A program made the translations under genes and the position numbers. A DNA stretch of 64,000 nucleotides. Source: Hyphomonadaceae bacterium UBA7672. Lineage in GTDB: Bacteria; Pseudomonadota; Alphaproteobacteria; Caulobacterales; Hyphomonadaceae. The DNA lies in the NCBI GenBank assembly GCA_002483135.1, contig DLHI01000022.1:1-64000 (forward strand), written 5' to 3'. Below are positions 48,772-58,071 of this stretch, piece after piece (the stretch's first letter is position 1; the number at the start of each line of letters is the position of its first letter). The notes under the pieces are model-generated. The model ran no database searches, was not told where the DNA came from, and saw nothing but the letters and a program-made list of their open reading frames with translations.

Positions 48772-50382
48772 CTATTTCTTCCGGCACATGTAGCGGGTGC
48801 GGTGGATGTCTTCCGGGTTGTCTTCGTACCCGGTGATGTTCGGCGAGACGATATCCTGCGTCACACGAACCAGCACGGGCAGGACGGCCGTGTCCGCCAG
48901 CATCATTGCTTCGGCCTGGCGCAGGATGTCGGCGCGCTTTACCGGGTCCAGCTCCACATTCGCCTGGTCGAGCAGGGCGTCATAGGCCGGATTGGTGTAC
49001 TGGCCGTAGTTCATCGCGCCGGTGCGGGAGTCGAGAAGGTAGAGAAAGTTGTTGGCGTCGTTGTAGTCGGCGACCCAGCCGGCGTCGCTGATGATGAAGT
49101 TCTTCGCCTCTAGGTTATCGTAGAGCACCTTGGTCTCGACGCGGCGGATTTCCGCCTTCACCCAGGGTGCGATGGAGCCGAAGTTTTCCTGCAGCACTGT
49201 CGCGATGCGCGGATTGTCGCCGGTCGAGCGGTACACATATTCGAACGTTAGCGGTTTGGAGGGGCCATAGCCGGCCTCCTCAAGCAGCGTCTTGGCGCGG
49301 GCCAGGCGCTCGGGTCGTGGCATGGATTTCCAGGTCACCTCGGCCGGCGTGTAGTTCGCAATCGAAGGCGGCACGAAGGAGTAAGCCGGCAGCTGTCCGG
49401 ACTTCAGGATGTTGCCCGTGATGTGCTCGCGGTCGATCGACAGCGAGATGGCCTCACGCACGCGCGAGTCGTTGAACGGAGCGCGCTTGGTGTCGGCAAC
49501 GATGAAGGTGGTCGCCATCATCGGCGCGATGCGCGGCCAGCCGGGAAGGTCTTTCTGCGTCTGCTCAAGCTGTCCGGAAGGGAACGAGTTGTTCATGTCG
49601 ATCTCGCCGGCCCGGGCGCGGCGAACCATGACGGCGTGATCATCGACGGGAAGATAGACCACTTCGTTGAAGCAGATGTCCTCGACGCCTTCGAACAACG
49701 GGTTCTTGACCGAGCGCAGGAAGTCGCCGGTGCGCCACTCGGCCAGCTTGTAGGGGCCGTTGACGACGAGGTTCTCCGGCTTGGTCCAGTCATTGCCGAA
49801 CTTCTCGACCGCGTGCTTCGGGATGGGGAAGGCGGTGTAGTGTTTCAGCAGGCCCGGAAGGTAGGGCATCGGATATTCGAGCTTCACCTCGAGCGTATAG
49901 TCGTCGATGGCCGTGACGCCGGTCTGGTCGGGTGTCATCGCGCCTTCGGAAACGGCGCGAGCATTCAGAATGCCATACTGCACAGAGTCGTACGACGTGC
50001 CGGCCTGTTTGGCGGCTGGGTCGAAAAGGCGACGGAACGAGAAGACGAAATCATGCGCCGTCACGGGCTCGCCGTCCGACCACTTCGTCTGCTTCAGTTT
50101 GAAGGTCCAGGTCTTCTGGTCTTCTGAAATGGTCCAGCTTTCGGCCACGCCGGGGATCGGCATGGATTTCGCGTCCTCCGTGAACAGGCCGATGAACATG
50201 TCGCCTATGACGTCGTTGGCCCAGGTTCCCGTAACGCGGTGAGGGTCAACCGAGGTAGGGTCGGCGCCGATGCCGCGCGTGAAGCGTTCGCCGCCCTCGC
50301 TGCTGCTGCCCCCGCCGCAGCCAGCCAGCAACAGCGCCGCCGCCGCTACGGCTCCGGCGAGAATCCGGGATTTAGAACGCAT
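48772..50382 (-). CDS. oppA: peptide ABC transporter substrate-binding lipoprotein
   Basis: 536 residues from ATG 50382 with a near-perfect AGGAGGAG ribosome site; the lipoprotein signal ends LLAGCGGG (C22). It belongs to the SBP_bac_5 family (DppA/OppA fold), with the conserved DPTSVDPHRVTGTWAND start and KQTKWSDGEPVTAHDFVFSF block typical of oligopeptide binders. It would deliver oligopeptides to the permease encoded by oppB/oppC (51941-53759). Those genes are on the same strand upstream but separated by three genes or remnants on the other strand, so this is not one operon. No OppD/OppF ATPase is in the window. Confidence 0.9.
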   Translation of the reverse strand: MRSKSRILAGAVAAAALLLAGCGGGSSSEGGERFTRGIGADPTSVDPHRVTGTWANDVIGDMFIGLFTEDAKSMPIPGVAESWTISEDQKTWTFKLKQTKWSDGEPVTAHDFVFSFRRLFDPAAKQAGTSYDSVQYGILNARAVSEGAMTPDQTGVTAIDDYTLEVKLEYPMPYLPGLLKHYTAFPIPKHAVEKFGNDWTKPENLVVNGPYKLAEWRTGDFLRSVKNPLFEGVEDICFNEVVYLPVDDHAVMVRRARAGEIDMNNSFPSGQLEQTQKDLPGWPRIAPMMATTFIVADTKRAPFNDSRVREAISLSIDREHITGNILKSGQLPAYSFVPPSIANYTPAEVTWKSMPRPERLARAKTLLEEAGYGPSKPLTFEYVYRSTGDNPRIATVLQENFGSIAPWVKAEIRRVETKVLYDNLEAKNFIISDAGWVADYNDANNFLYLLDSRTGAMNYGQYTNPAYDALLDQANVELDPVKRADILRQAEAMMLADTAVLPVLVRVTQDIVSPNITGYEDNPEDIHRTRYMCRKK

Positions 50383-50540
50383 AAGTCTCCTCCTGTGCCG
50401 CTCCAACGGCGAGAGGACCCGTTCTGCCATTGAGCGCAGGTCCTTGCCATTCGCAGGCTTTTCCGAAACGGAAACTAGCGTCAGACTGGCGTCGATTGGA
50501 AGACATTTCCGGCGGCGGAACAAACAGGGCGGATACTCCC

Positions 50541-51071
50541 ATGCGCGTGGCGTTTTTGACGGCGTTGATGGCTATTGGCGCGGCGCCGTTCGCTGCCGGG
50601 GCCAGCGAGGCCCAGGAAAGCGAGATCGACAAGATCCATGCCTGCTCCGCACTTACGGACGCTGGACAGCGGCTCGCCTGTTTCGATGCGACGGTTGCCG
50701 CGCTGAAGCAGGCGCAGGCGGCCGGCGAGGTGTCTATTGTCAGCCGCTCGCAGATCCAGCAGGCGGGGAAGAACTCATTCGGCCTCGGCCCGACGGCGCA
50801 GGCGAGCGCAATGGCCGGCGTCACCACGGCAGCAGAGCCGCCGCCGGAACCTGATCATGTTGCCGTGACCATCGTCTCAGCGAAGAAGCGCGAGAACGGC
50901 AAGTTCCGCTTCACGCTCGATGACGGGCAGATCTGGGACCAGACAGACACGGTGTCGCTGCGCATGCTTCCTACTGAACCCTTCGAGGGTGAGATTCGCC
51001 GGGCCGCGCTGGGCAGCTTCATGCTGAAGCCAGCGAACAAACCCGCCGTACGTGTAAAGCGCATCAAGTAG
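50541..51071 (+). CDS. periplasmic protein of unknown function
   Basis: 176 residues from ATG 50541; the signal peptide ends AGA-SE (about residue 20). A conserved-looking CSALTDAGQRLACFDATV (two Cys, probably disulphide-bonded) follows. The C-terminal half is a beta-rich domain from about 100 on (HVAVTIVSAKKRENGKFRF and DDGQIWDQTDTVSLR) ending in AVRVKRIK. Small alphaproteobacterial periplasmic proteins of this layout occur widely but lack a named function. It is divergent from oppA. The in-frame reading to 50430 is less supported. Confidence 0.75.
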   Translation: MRVAFLTALMAIGAAPFAAGASEAQESEIDKIHACSALTDAGQRLACFDATVAALKQAQAAGEVSIVSRSQIQQAGKNSFGLGPTAQASAMAGVTTAAEPPPEPDHVAVTIVSAKKRENGKFRFTLDDGQIWDQTDTVSLRMLPTEPFEGEIRRAALGSFMLKPANKPAVRVKRIK

Positions 51072-51124
51072 CCGGGTAGGGGCGAGCAACAGGCGGATGT
51101 GCCGCATCATCCCGATCCAAGATG

Positions 51125-51300
51125 CGATGATCGAACAGGCGCAGGCCGATGGCGCAAGCGCCGAGTAGATCGCCAAGCCACGGCGCGAGCAGACCGGCTT
51201 TACCAGCATGTATGCCAATGCCGTGACCCGCGTGAGCATCACGTTCATCGAGATGTTCCCGATCGGCGTGGTCGTCTCGGCCGCCCTCCTTCGCACAGCC
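51125..51300 (+). pseudogene. remnant of a DUF4199-type membrane protein (C-terminal part)
   Basis: In one frame the sequence reads MIEQAQADGASAE, stop, IAKPRREQTGF, then TSMYANAVTRVSITFIEMFP and IGVVVSAALLR. This matches the end of DUF4199 proteins: a helical EQ(A)xADGASAEE linker, a YxNPxxRxxxTFxExxPVG motif and a last TM helix. The TAG interrupts the frame and no N-terminal TM region is seen. The fragment lies between two intact secreted-protein genes and is probably a gene relic. Confidence 0.5.
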
Positions 51301-51377
51301 CCTTCCTCCCGGGGCGCGCTTAGTAGGACTGCGAGACGACGTGGACGCATGGCCAGCGCGGGCGTATCCTCTTGGCG

Positions 51378-51944
51378 ATGCGCTCCGCTTTCTTCCTCGC
51401 AGTGTGGATTGCAGCGGCCCTGCCGTTTGGCGCCGCGCCCGCTCATGCCCAGACCTGTGAAGGCTCCGCCACGGGCAAGCCCGGCGAAGTCTTCGTCACG
51501 GCAAATCCTCGCGGCGAGACGGCGACATGGATCGTCGAACGGATCGAAGGCGAGGGGGTGGAAACCGCCAATTTCCCGCGGCCGTCCCTGATGCTCGATT
51601 TCACCTTTGCGCAGGGCAAGCTTGATGGACCTACCGCTACGGTCGTCTCGATCTCGCGCATATCCAGCGCCGCAGCCGGGCGAGCGCCAGATCTCGACAC
51701 GGTCTGGGTCGAGGCGAAGATGGATCAGCGTGTGATCAACTGGCGCGCAACGGATGGCGGCAACGGCCAGCGTGCGCTTGCTGAGGCGTTGAGCAAGGAA
51801 TGGCCGGCGACACTAATCGTCACCTTGCGGGTTGGCCAGTACGGCGGCGCCGAACTGGCGTCCGCCTCATTCGCGCTGTCGCGGCGGCCAGACGCGCAGG
51901 AGCTGGCGCGCGAGGCGCTCGCGGCGCGGAAATGTGACGGCTAG
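51378..51944 (+). CDS. secreted protein of unknown function
   Basis: 188 residues from ATG 51378. A signal peptide ends AHA-QT (about residue 20). The mature part has CEGSATGKPGEVFVTANPRG, beta-rich segments (LMLDFTFAQGKLDGPTATVVS) and a helical C-terminus (AQELAREALAARKCDG). Two cysteines lie at its extremes and could be disulphide-linked. No family recognised. The stop overlaps the oppC stop on the other strand by 4 bases (convergent). Confidence 0.7.
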   Translation: MRSAFFLAVWIAAALPFGAAPAHAQTCEGSATGKPGEVFVTANPRGETATWIVERIEGEGVETANFPRPSLMLDFTFAQGKLDGPTATVVSISRISSAAAGRAPDLDTVWVEAKMDQRVINWRATDGGNGQRALAEALSKEWPATLIVTLRVGQYGGAELASASFALSRRPDAQELAREALAARKCDG

Positions 51945-52840
51945 CGGTCCTTCGGATCAAAGGCGTCGCGCAGGCCGTCGCCGATGAAGTTCAGCGAGAA
52001 TAGCGTGATCACCATCACAATGGCCGGGGCGATCAGCAGCCAGGGCGCGCTGGGCTCCTTCTGACCGTCCGAGATTAGCTGGCCCAATGAGGTGAGCGGC
52101 TCGTTTACGCCGAGGCCTATGAAGGAGAGGAAGCTCTCCTGCAGGATTACTACCGGCAGCGTTAGCGTCACGTAGACCGCGACGGGGCCGAGCAGGTTAG
52201 GCAGGATGTGGCGCAGGATGATGCCGAACGGCTTGACGCCCGATGCGCGCGCCGCCTCGACGAATTCCTTCTGCTTCAGCGCGAGCGTCTGACCGCGCAC
52301 GATGCGCGCCATGGTCATCCATTCCACGGCGCCAATGGCGAGGAAGATCAGGAAAATCGAACGCCCGAAAACGACGGTGACCAGAATGACGAAAAAGATG
52401 AATGGCACCGCATAGAGCACATCGACTATGCGCATCATGTACTGATCGACCCGACCGCCGGCGAAGCCCGCGATCGCGCCCCACGTGACGCCGATCACCA
52501 GTGACACAAAGGTCGCGATAGCGCCGACGGCCAGCGAGATCTGCAGCCCGACAAGCAGGCGCGCAACCACATCGCGCCCAACGATGTCGGTACCCAGCCA
52601 GTGCATGTTCTCAAACGTCGGCGCGAGGGCCAGACGGTCGGTGTACTGGTGCGAATAGTCATGCGGCCAGAAGAACGGTCCGAGGATGGCGAGAAGAATG
52701 AAGACCGACAGCACGACAGCGCCGGCCACCGCGGCCTTGTTGGCGAGGAGGCGGCGGCGCGTGTCGTCCCATAGCGAGCGGCCCTTGATGGCGGCGCGCT
52801 GCAGCGTTTCGGCGTTCTGGCCAGGAGCGGCGATGATCAT
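51941..52840 (-). CDS. oppC: peptide ABC transporter permease OppC
   Basis: 299 residues from ATG 52840 (a TTG 39 bases upstream overlaps oppB and is the alternative). An N-terminal OppC_N segment with one TM helix, a periplasmic LAPTFENMHWLGTDIVGRDVVARLL block and five further TM helices follow. The cytoplasmic EAA-type coupling motif is EFVEAARASGVKPFGIILRH. It forms the peptide pore with OppB, which ends 13 bases upstream. It needs OppD/OppF-type ATPases not present here. Confidence 0.92.
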   Translation of the reverse strand: MIIAAPGQNAETLQRAAIKGRSLWDDTRRRLLANKAAVAGAVVLSVFILLAILGPFFWPHDYSHQYTDRLALAPTFENMHWLGTDIVGRDVVARLLVGLQISLAVGAIATFVSLVIGVTWGAIAGFAGGRVDQYMMRIVDVLYAVPFIFFVILVTVVFGRSIFLIFLAIGAVEWMTMARIVRGQTLALKQKEFVEAARASGVKPFGIILRHILPNLLGPVAVYVTLTLPVVILQESFLSFIGLGVNEPLTSLGQLISDGQKEPSAPWLLIAPAIVMVITLFSLNFIGDGLRDAFDPKDR

Positions 52841-52853
52841 GTGTAACGCACGC

Positions 52854-53759
52854 TCACGTGTATCTGACTCTGGGATCAAGGATGGCGTAGAGGATATCTG
52901 CCAGCAGGTTGAGGAAGATGATCAGGCCGCCATAGAGGATCACCGCGCCCATGACACGTGTGTAGTCGCGCGTCGTTGCGCCCTCGATAAAGGAGGCGCC
53001 GACGCCGGGCAGCGAGAACACCGTCTCGATCACTACCGAGCCCGTGATGACGCCGACGATGGCAGGGCCGAGATAGCTGATCACGGGCAGGATGGCGGCT
53101 GGCGTTGCGTGGCGCAGCAGGATGCGCCGCTCGCTGAGACCCTTGGCGCGGGCCGTGCGGATATAGTTCGAGCGCATCACCTCGATCATCGAGGCGCGCA
53201 TCAGGCGCGAGATGATCGCGATCTGCGGCAGCGCCAGGGTAAGGATGGGCAGGAACATGTTGTGGAAGTTCATTCGCCCGAGATCAAGCCCGCCCGCCGC
53301 GAACCATTTCAGATAGACCCCGAATATCAGCGCCAGCAGCGGCCCGGTGACGAATGTTGGAATCGAGATGCCGATCATTGCGATGCTCATGACCGAATAG
53401 TCGGCAAACGTGTTCTGCCGGACGGCCGCCATGATGCCGAGAAGCGTACCGAGGAAGATGGCGATGGCGATAGAGAGGCCGCCAATGGTCAGCGAATAGG
53501 GCAGGCCCTCACCCAGCAGCTCGCTGACATCCTTGTCGTGGAAGACCATGGAGGGGCCAAGGTCGCCCTGCACCACCTTGCCGAGGTACTCGAAATACTG
53601 CTCGTGCAGTTCCTTATCGAGGCCGAGGCTGGCCTTGATGTTGGCCTCTACCGCCGGCGTCAGCATGCGGTCGGACGAGTATGGGTTACCGGGCGCAGCC
53701 CGCATCATGAAGAAGACGACCGTGATGATCGCCAGCATGGTGGGAATCGCCGCGAGCAC
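52854..53759 (-). CDS. oppB: peptide ABC transporter permease OppB
   Basis: At least 301 residues from the GTG at 53759. It has six TM helices and the EAA-type loop YIRTARAKGLSERRILLRH that contacts the ATPase. The N-terminus beginning VLAAIPTML is short: E. coli OppB has about a dozen residues before the matching AIPTL. Reading upstream gives an open frame with AYAGRR and further residues back to a CTG at 53852. That CTG has GGAGG eight bases upstream and no ATG/GTG/TTG lies between, so initiation at CTG would give a 332-residue protein. The first gene of an oppBC pair. Confidence 0.9.
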   Translation of the reverse strand: MLAAIPTMLAIITVVFFMMRAAPGNPYSSDRMLTPAVEANIKASLGLDKELHEQYFEYLGKVVQGDLGPSMVFHDKDVSELLGEGLPYSLTIGGLSIAIAIFLGTLLGIMAAVRQNTFADYSVMSIAMIGISIPTFVTGPLLALIFGVYLKWFAAGGLDLGRMNFHNMFLPILTLALPQIAIISRLMRASMIEVMRSNYIRTARAKGLSERRILLRHATPAAILPVISYLGPAIVGVITGSVVIETVFSLPGVGASFIEGATTRDYTRVMGAVILYGGLIIFLNLLADILYAILDPRVRYT

Positions 53760-53952
53760 GCGCCGCCCGGCATAGGCCCACGGAATGCGCCGTAGGAGCC
53801 GCGCAAGGGCCGACGACGCGCGCGGCGAAACACTGGTCTGGTCGGTCGTCAGGGCTTACGTCCTCCACGTCGGCAGGGCTATATGAGGACTATCGCGCGA
53901 TCCGGCGCAAGCGGGCAAATTTGTCGCGGGTGGCGACAGCAGGGGCAAGGGC

Positions 53953-54369
53953 ATGGCGGACATTCGGCAGGTTTCGGACAGATTCTGGGTCGCGCCCCAG
54001 ATTGATCTGCAGGATTTACCCCAGCTCGCATCAGCGGGCTTCCAGCACATAATCAACAATCGCCCCGACGGAGAAGCTCCCGGCCAGCCGACATCGGCGG
54101 AAGCCGCCGCTGCTGCCCGGGCCGCCGGCATGACCTATGTGCACGCCCCCTTCGTCGGACAGCCGACGGCGGACGCAGTGAGGGCGGCGCTCAACGCCAG
54201 TGGAAAGACTCTGGCTTACTGCCGGTCTGGCACACGCTCCGTAACCGCATGGGCGATGTCGGAGGCCAGTCAGGGCGAAGAGGCGCAGTTCATCGTCGAA
54301 GCCGCTGCCGACGCGGGCTACAATCTCGCCTCGATGGCCAGTCTTCTGAAGCAGCTTGGAGCCAAATAA
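53953..54369 (+). CDS. DUF442/TIGR01244-type phosphatase/sulphurtransferase-like protein
   Basis: 138 residues. A protein-tyrosine-phosphatase-like fold of the DUF442 (Blh N-terminal-like) family: INNRPDGEAPGQP in the middle and the active-site loop AYCRSGTRSVTAW with C90 and R95. Relatives are linked to sulphide metabolism when fused with an MBL-fold persulphide dioxygenase. Here an MBL-fold gene starts 3 bases after the stop, but of the LACTB2 type rather than the Blh type. So the pairing is suggestive only. First gene of a likely three-gene transcript. Confidence 0.85.
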   Translation: MADIRQVSDRFWVAPQIDLQDLPQLASAGFQHIINNRPDGEAPGQPTSAEAAAAARAAGMTYVHAPFVGQPTADAVRAALNASGKTLAYCRSGTRSVTAWAMSEASQGEEAQFIVEAAADAGYNLASMASLLKQLGAK

Positions 54370-54372
54370 GCC

Positions 54373-55266
54373 GTGGCAGGCATCCCCTTCGTACGCGACC
54401 TGAAGTTCGCCTATGGCGAGGTCGATCAGGTGAGCCCGCTGATCCGGCGGGTGATCGCGGAGAATCCGGGGCCGTTCACCTTCCTCGGCACCGGCGTCTA
54501 CATCATCGGCCAGGGCGAGGTCGCCGTCATCGACCCAGGCCCGCCGATTGACTCGCATCTGGAAGCGCTGAAGCGCGCGCTGGCCGGCGAGCGCGTGAGG
54601 CATGTCTTCACCACGCACACGCACATGGACCATTCCCCGCTGGCGCATCCGCTGGCGCAGTGGGCCGGCTGCAAGGTCTACGGTACACCGGATCCGGCAG
54701 GTACGCAGGACCATCCTTCGCTGGAAGAAGACGGACAGGAGGGGTTCACACCCGATGTCGTCGTCAAGGATGGCGATGTCTTCACGGGGCCTGGTTGGAC
54801 GCTCGAGGCGATCACCACGCCGGGCCACATGTCCAATCATGTCTGCTATGCGTTGCGCGAGGAGAACGCGCTGTTCTCGGGCGACCACATCATGGGTTGG
54901 TCCACCACCGTGATCTCGCCGCCGGACGGGAATATGGGCGACTACTATCGCAGCCTCGCCAAGATCAAGGATCGCAACTTCGATACGCTTTGGCCGACGC
55001 ACGGCCCGCCCGTGCGCGATGTCCCCACTTTCATCGACGCCTATGCTGCCCACCGCCGCGCGCGCGAGGAAGCGATCGTCGCACGTCTGAAAGCGGGCGA
55101 CACGAAGATCTTCGACATGGTGAAAGTGATCTACAAGGACGTGGATCCCCGTCTGCATCCTGCCGCTGCGCGGTCCGTGCTGGCGCACATGATCCACCTG
55201 GTCGAGGCCGGCCGCGCAGTTGCCAGCGGGCCTCTGGAGCTTGCTTCGGAATACCATCCCGCATGA
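54373..55266 (+). CDS. MBL-fold metallohydrolase, LACTB2-like
   Basis: 297 residues from a GTG start. The metal motif HTHMDH is at 82-87, followed by further zinc ligands in TTPGHMSNH, FSGDHIMGW and PTHGPP. A C-terminal helical winged-helix-like region (about 225-290: IVARLKAGDTKIFDM...) is typical of LACTB2-type hydrolases; LACTB2 itself is a mitochondrial endoribonuclease. The substrate is unknown; thioester or RNA hydrolysis are options. It starts 3 bases after the DUF442 gene and overlaps the phosphatase gene by 4 bases, so the three genes are transcriptionally linked. Confidence 0.88.
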   Translation: MAGIPFVRDLKFAYGEVDQVSPLIRRVIAENPGPFTFLGTGVYIIGQGEVAVIDPGPPIDSHLEALKRALAGERVRHVFTTHTHMDHSPLAHPLAQWAGCKVYGTPDPAGTQDHPSLEEDGQEGFTPDVVVKDGDVFTGPGWTLEAITTPGHMSNHVCYALREENALFSGDHIMGWSTTVISPPDGNMGDYYRSLAKIKDRNFDTLWPTHGPPVRDVPTFIDAYAAHRRAREEAIVARLKAGDTKIFDMVKVIYKDVDPRLHPAAARSVLAHMIHLVEAGRAVASGPLELASEYHPA

Positions 55267-55844
55267 TCTACCTCGTCCGGCACGGGCAGACCGAGTTCAA
55301 TGCCTCGGGTCGTATTCAGGGCGCGCGCGATTCCGCCCTCACGCCGCTGGGCGTGGAGCAGGGACGACGGCTTGGCCGCTTGCTTGGCGCGCTTGCGCCG
55401 CCCGACACACGTATTGTCGCGTCGCCCCTAGGCCGCACGCAGCATACCGCGACGCTGATCCGCGAAGAGGCGAGGCTAGCCTCCGCCATCGCGTCTGACG
55501 CCCGTCTCGCCGAGATCAGTCTCGGCGAATGGGATGGTATGCTGAAGGACGATATCCGCGCTATCGCGCCGGACTATGACGCGGGTGAGCGCCGCTGGGA
55601 TTGGTTCTTCACCGCTCCGGGCGGCGACAGCTATGAGGCGCTGGCCGCAAGGCTTGGCGCCTGGCTGGAAGAAGCGCGCGCCATGCCTGGCACGACCATA
55701 GCGGTCTCGCATGGGATTGCGGGCCGCATCCTTCGCGGCCTGTTCCTCGACCTGCCGCGCCGCGAGGCGCTGATGCTGGACATCCCGCAGGATGCGGCCT
55801 TCAGGATGCATGCCGGACGTATCGAGCGGGTCGAAGCGCCGTGA
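55263..55844 (+). CDS. histidine phosphatase family protein (phosphoglycerate mutase-like)
   Basis: 193 residues. The RHG catalytic motif is LVRHGQTEFN (H7 nucleophile) with the downstream arginine-containing RTQHTATLI block, LAEISLGEWDGM and the second His in AVSHGIAGR. The size and motif spacing fit the small branch of the family (GpmB/CobC/alpha-ribazole phosphatase-like). It is a cytoplasmic phosphatase or mutase of uncertain substrate. ATG overlaps the MBL gene stop (ATGA). It ends one base before the converging sppA stop. Confidence 0.88.
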   Translation: MIYLVRHGQTEFNASGRIQGARDSALTPLGVEQGRRLGRLLGALAPPDTRIVASPLGRTQHTATLIREEARLASAIASDARLAEISLGEWDGMLKDDIRAIAPDYDAGERRWDWFFTAPGGDSYEALAARLGAWLEEARAMPGTTIAVSHGIAGRILRGLFLDLPRREALMLDIPQDAAFRMHAGRIERVEAP

Positions 55845-55845
55845 A

Positions 55846-57609
55846 CTAACGCTCGCTCACGGGCGGCATCCATATCTGCGCCGAAGGCGGCTGGCCCGCT
55901 TGCGAGAGTTGGCGCAACAGCGCTTCCGCGCGATCCTTGCCGACAATGCCGGCCAGGCCCTGCACCAATTGCTGCTGCGACACCGGACCGGTGGATTGCG
56001 CCATCGTGCCCATCAGCAGGTCGAGCGGCGTCGTCTCGTGCACGTGGAGGCGAAGCTGGTAGCCATCCTCCGGCTTGAAGCCGGCAAGACGAACGGCCTC
56101 ATCTATGGCGACGATCAGATCGCCGGTTTTGTCGACGAGTCCGTTGCGCAGCGCATCCTCGCCCGACCAGACCCGACCCCGGGCAATCTCCTGCACCTTG
56201 GCGAGCGGCATCCCGCGGCCCTCGGCGACAATGCCGGTGAAGCGGTCGTAGGTGCCCTTGAGCGATGCCGTCAGCTTCTCGCGCTGGACGGCCGTCAGTC
56301 TCTCGGTGGAATAGGCCGAAGCGTACTCGCCGCCGACGCTGACGATGTCTGGGTTGATGCCGAATTCGCCCAGTGCATCAGCAATGGCGAACTTGCCGCC
56401 GAATACGCCGATAGATCCGGTGACGGTCGAGCGCGTGGCGACGATCATGTCGGCCGCCGCAGACACATAATAGCCGCCGGAAGCCGCAGCGCCCCCCATG
56501 GAGACAACGACCTTCTTGCCGGCCGCGCGCGCCTTCTTCACCGCGCTCCAGATCTGGTCCGACGCAATCGCCGAGCCGCCGCCGGAGTCGACGCGGAATA
56601 CGATGGCGTTGATGCGGTCATCCTTTGCGGCGGCAAGAATATCGGCAGCAACACGGTCGGACGCGAACATGGGTGTTCCAATGGACAGGAAATCCGCAGG
56701 CCCGCCGCCGCCCGTCACGATGTCGCCTTCGCCGCCGATGATGGCGATCACGGCCTTGCCGTTGCGCGGCGCTGGCTTGTAGTTGGCGATCGGCAGGAGC
56801 TTGCCGTCGCCCGCTCGCTTCAGGGCAGCCTCTGTTGCTTCGTCAGGATAGCCGAGGCGATCGGCAAGCTTCAGCTCGACCGCGCGCTCGGCCGAATAAG
56901 GGCTCGCCTCGAGAAGGGCGCGCATGGCCTCGGGCGTCATCTTCCTGTCGCCTGCAATGTCAGCCACGGAATGTGTCCAGACGCTGGTGGCCAGTTCGGT
57001 CATCGCCGTCTCTGCGGCCGGCGTGTAGCTGTTCACCTTGTAGACTTCAGCCGCACTCTTGAACTCGTAGAACTGTTCGATCTCGGGCACGATCTGGAGT
57101 TTGTCCATCAGTCCGCCCATGAACAGCGTCTCGAAGGTGATGCCCGGCGTCTCGAAGGAAGACCCCGGCTGGATCCAGATTTCGTCGGCGCCTGAGATGG
57201 CGCGATAGGCCGAGGGGCCGGATGCGAGGAAGCCCTGGCTGTGCGCCACCACGAACTTGCCCGCCTCGCGCAGGCGCAGGAAGGCCGTGCGCAGTTCTTC
57301 TGCCCGCGAGGAGCCTATATTCATCTCGGCAGCGCGGACGAACACGCCCTTCACGCCCGGATCGTCAGCCGCCGCATTGAGCCGCAACAGGATCTCGACA
57401 AAGGACTCGTTGCCGAAGGCCGCGCTCAGCGGATCCGCCGCTGGCTGGTCGTTCCAGGCCTCCCGGAGATCCAGCTCCAGCACCGCTTCGCGCGCCCGGG
57501 GCGCCTCGCCCGAGGGTACGAACGACATTATGAGAACCAGCGGCAGGAAAATGAAAAAGACCACCAGCGCGGCCAGGCCGCCAAGGAAGGTCAGGAGGAA
57601 GGTCCGCAT
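55846..57609 (-). CDS. sppA: signal peptide peptidase SppA, 67K type
   Basis: 587 residues from ATG 57609. A single N-terminal TM anchor (about 7-31) is followed by the two tandem S49 domains of the long SppA form. The C-terminal active half includes VSMGGAAASGGYYV with catalytic S377; the Lys partner lies in the N-terminal half. It cleaves remnant signal peptides in the membrane. The alternative start at 57663 lies within sequence lacking a ribosome site. The gene is convergent with the phosphatase and upstream-flanked by tRNA-Pro. Confidence 0.92.
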   Translation of the reverse strand: MRTFLLTFLGGLAALVVFFIFLPLVLIMSFVPSGEAPRAREAVLELDLREAWNDQPAADPLSAAFGNESFVEILLRLNAAADDPGVKGVFVRAAEMNIGSSRAEELRTAFLRLREAGKFVVAHSQGFLASGPSAYRAISGADEIWIQPGSSFETPGITFETLFMGGLMDKLQIVPEIEQFYEFKSAAEVYKVNSYTPAAETAMTELATSVWTHSVADIAGDRKMTPEAMRALLEASPYSAERAVELKLADRLGYPDEATEAALKRAGDGKLLPIANYKPAPRNGKAVIAIIGGEGDIVTGGGGPADFLSIGTPMFASDRVAADILAAAKDDRINAIVFRVDSGGGSAIASDQIWSAVKKARAAGKKVVVSMGGAAASGGYYVSAAADMIVATRSTVTGSIGVFGGKFAIADALGEFGINPDIVSVGGEYASAYSTERLTAVQREKLTASLKGTYDRFTGIVAEGRGMPLAKVQEIARGRVWSGEDALRNGLVDKTGDLIVAIDEAVRLAGFKPEDGYQLRLHVHETTPLDLLMGTMAQSTGPVSQQQLVQGLAGIVGKDRAEALLRQLSQAGQPPSAQIWMPPVSER

Positions 57610-57749
57610 CCGGGTCTCCGCGCGATTGGGCCTGAAGCGCCAAGTGTGCGCTCCGGCCAGCAATATGGCTGCTGTAGCGGCAAAAACAGGCGTGCGAAAC
57701 CGCCGGACTGGGCCCGGGGCGCGCTTCGTTCAGTTTTGGGGAGCAGCCC

Positions 57750-57826
57750 TGGTCGGAGTAGCTGGATTCGAACCAACGACCTCTTGCTCCCGAAGCAAGC
57801 GCTCTACCAGGCTGAGCTATACTCCG
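57750..57826 (-). tRNA. tRNA-Pro (CGG)
   Basis: 77 nt on the minus strand. Acceptor CGGAGTA pairs with TACTCCG; anticodon loop TTCGGGA gives CGG; T-arm GTTCGAATC is standard and CCA is encoded (57750-57752 reversed). Confidence 0.95.
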
Positions 57827-57996
57827 ACGGAGCGGGGCCTATAGCGGCTTTCCTTTTGGGGCGCAACGCCGTCGCGTGCGACGGAAAAGGCTGGCATTTC
57901 CGACGGGGTGGGGGCCGCGAATTTGCCGCAAAACCATCGATTCCAGGCAGTTGCTTTCGTCGCGCGAATTGCATAACTCTCCGCCTCTCCCTGAAC

Positions 57997-58071
<75 letters not shown>

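Noticed and set aside
54031..55257. Minus-strand 408-residue frame opposite the DUF442 and MBL genes
   Set aside because: Antisense shadow of two genes with clear catalytic motifs; no domain or ribosome site of its own.
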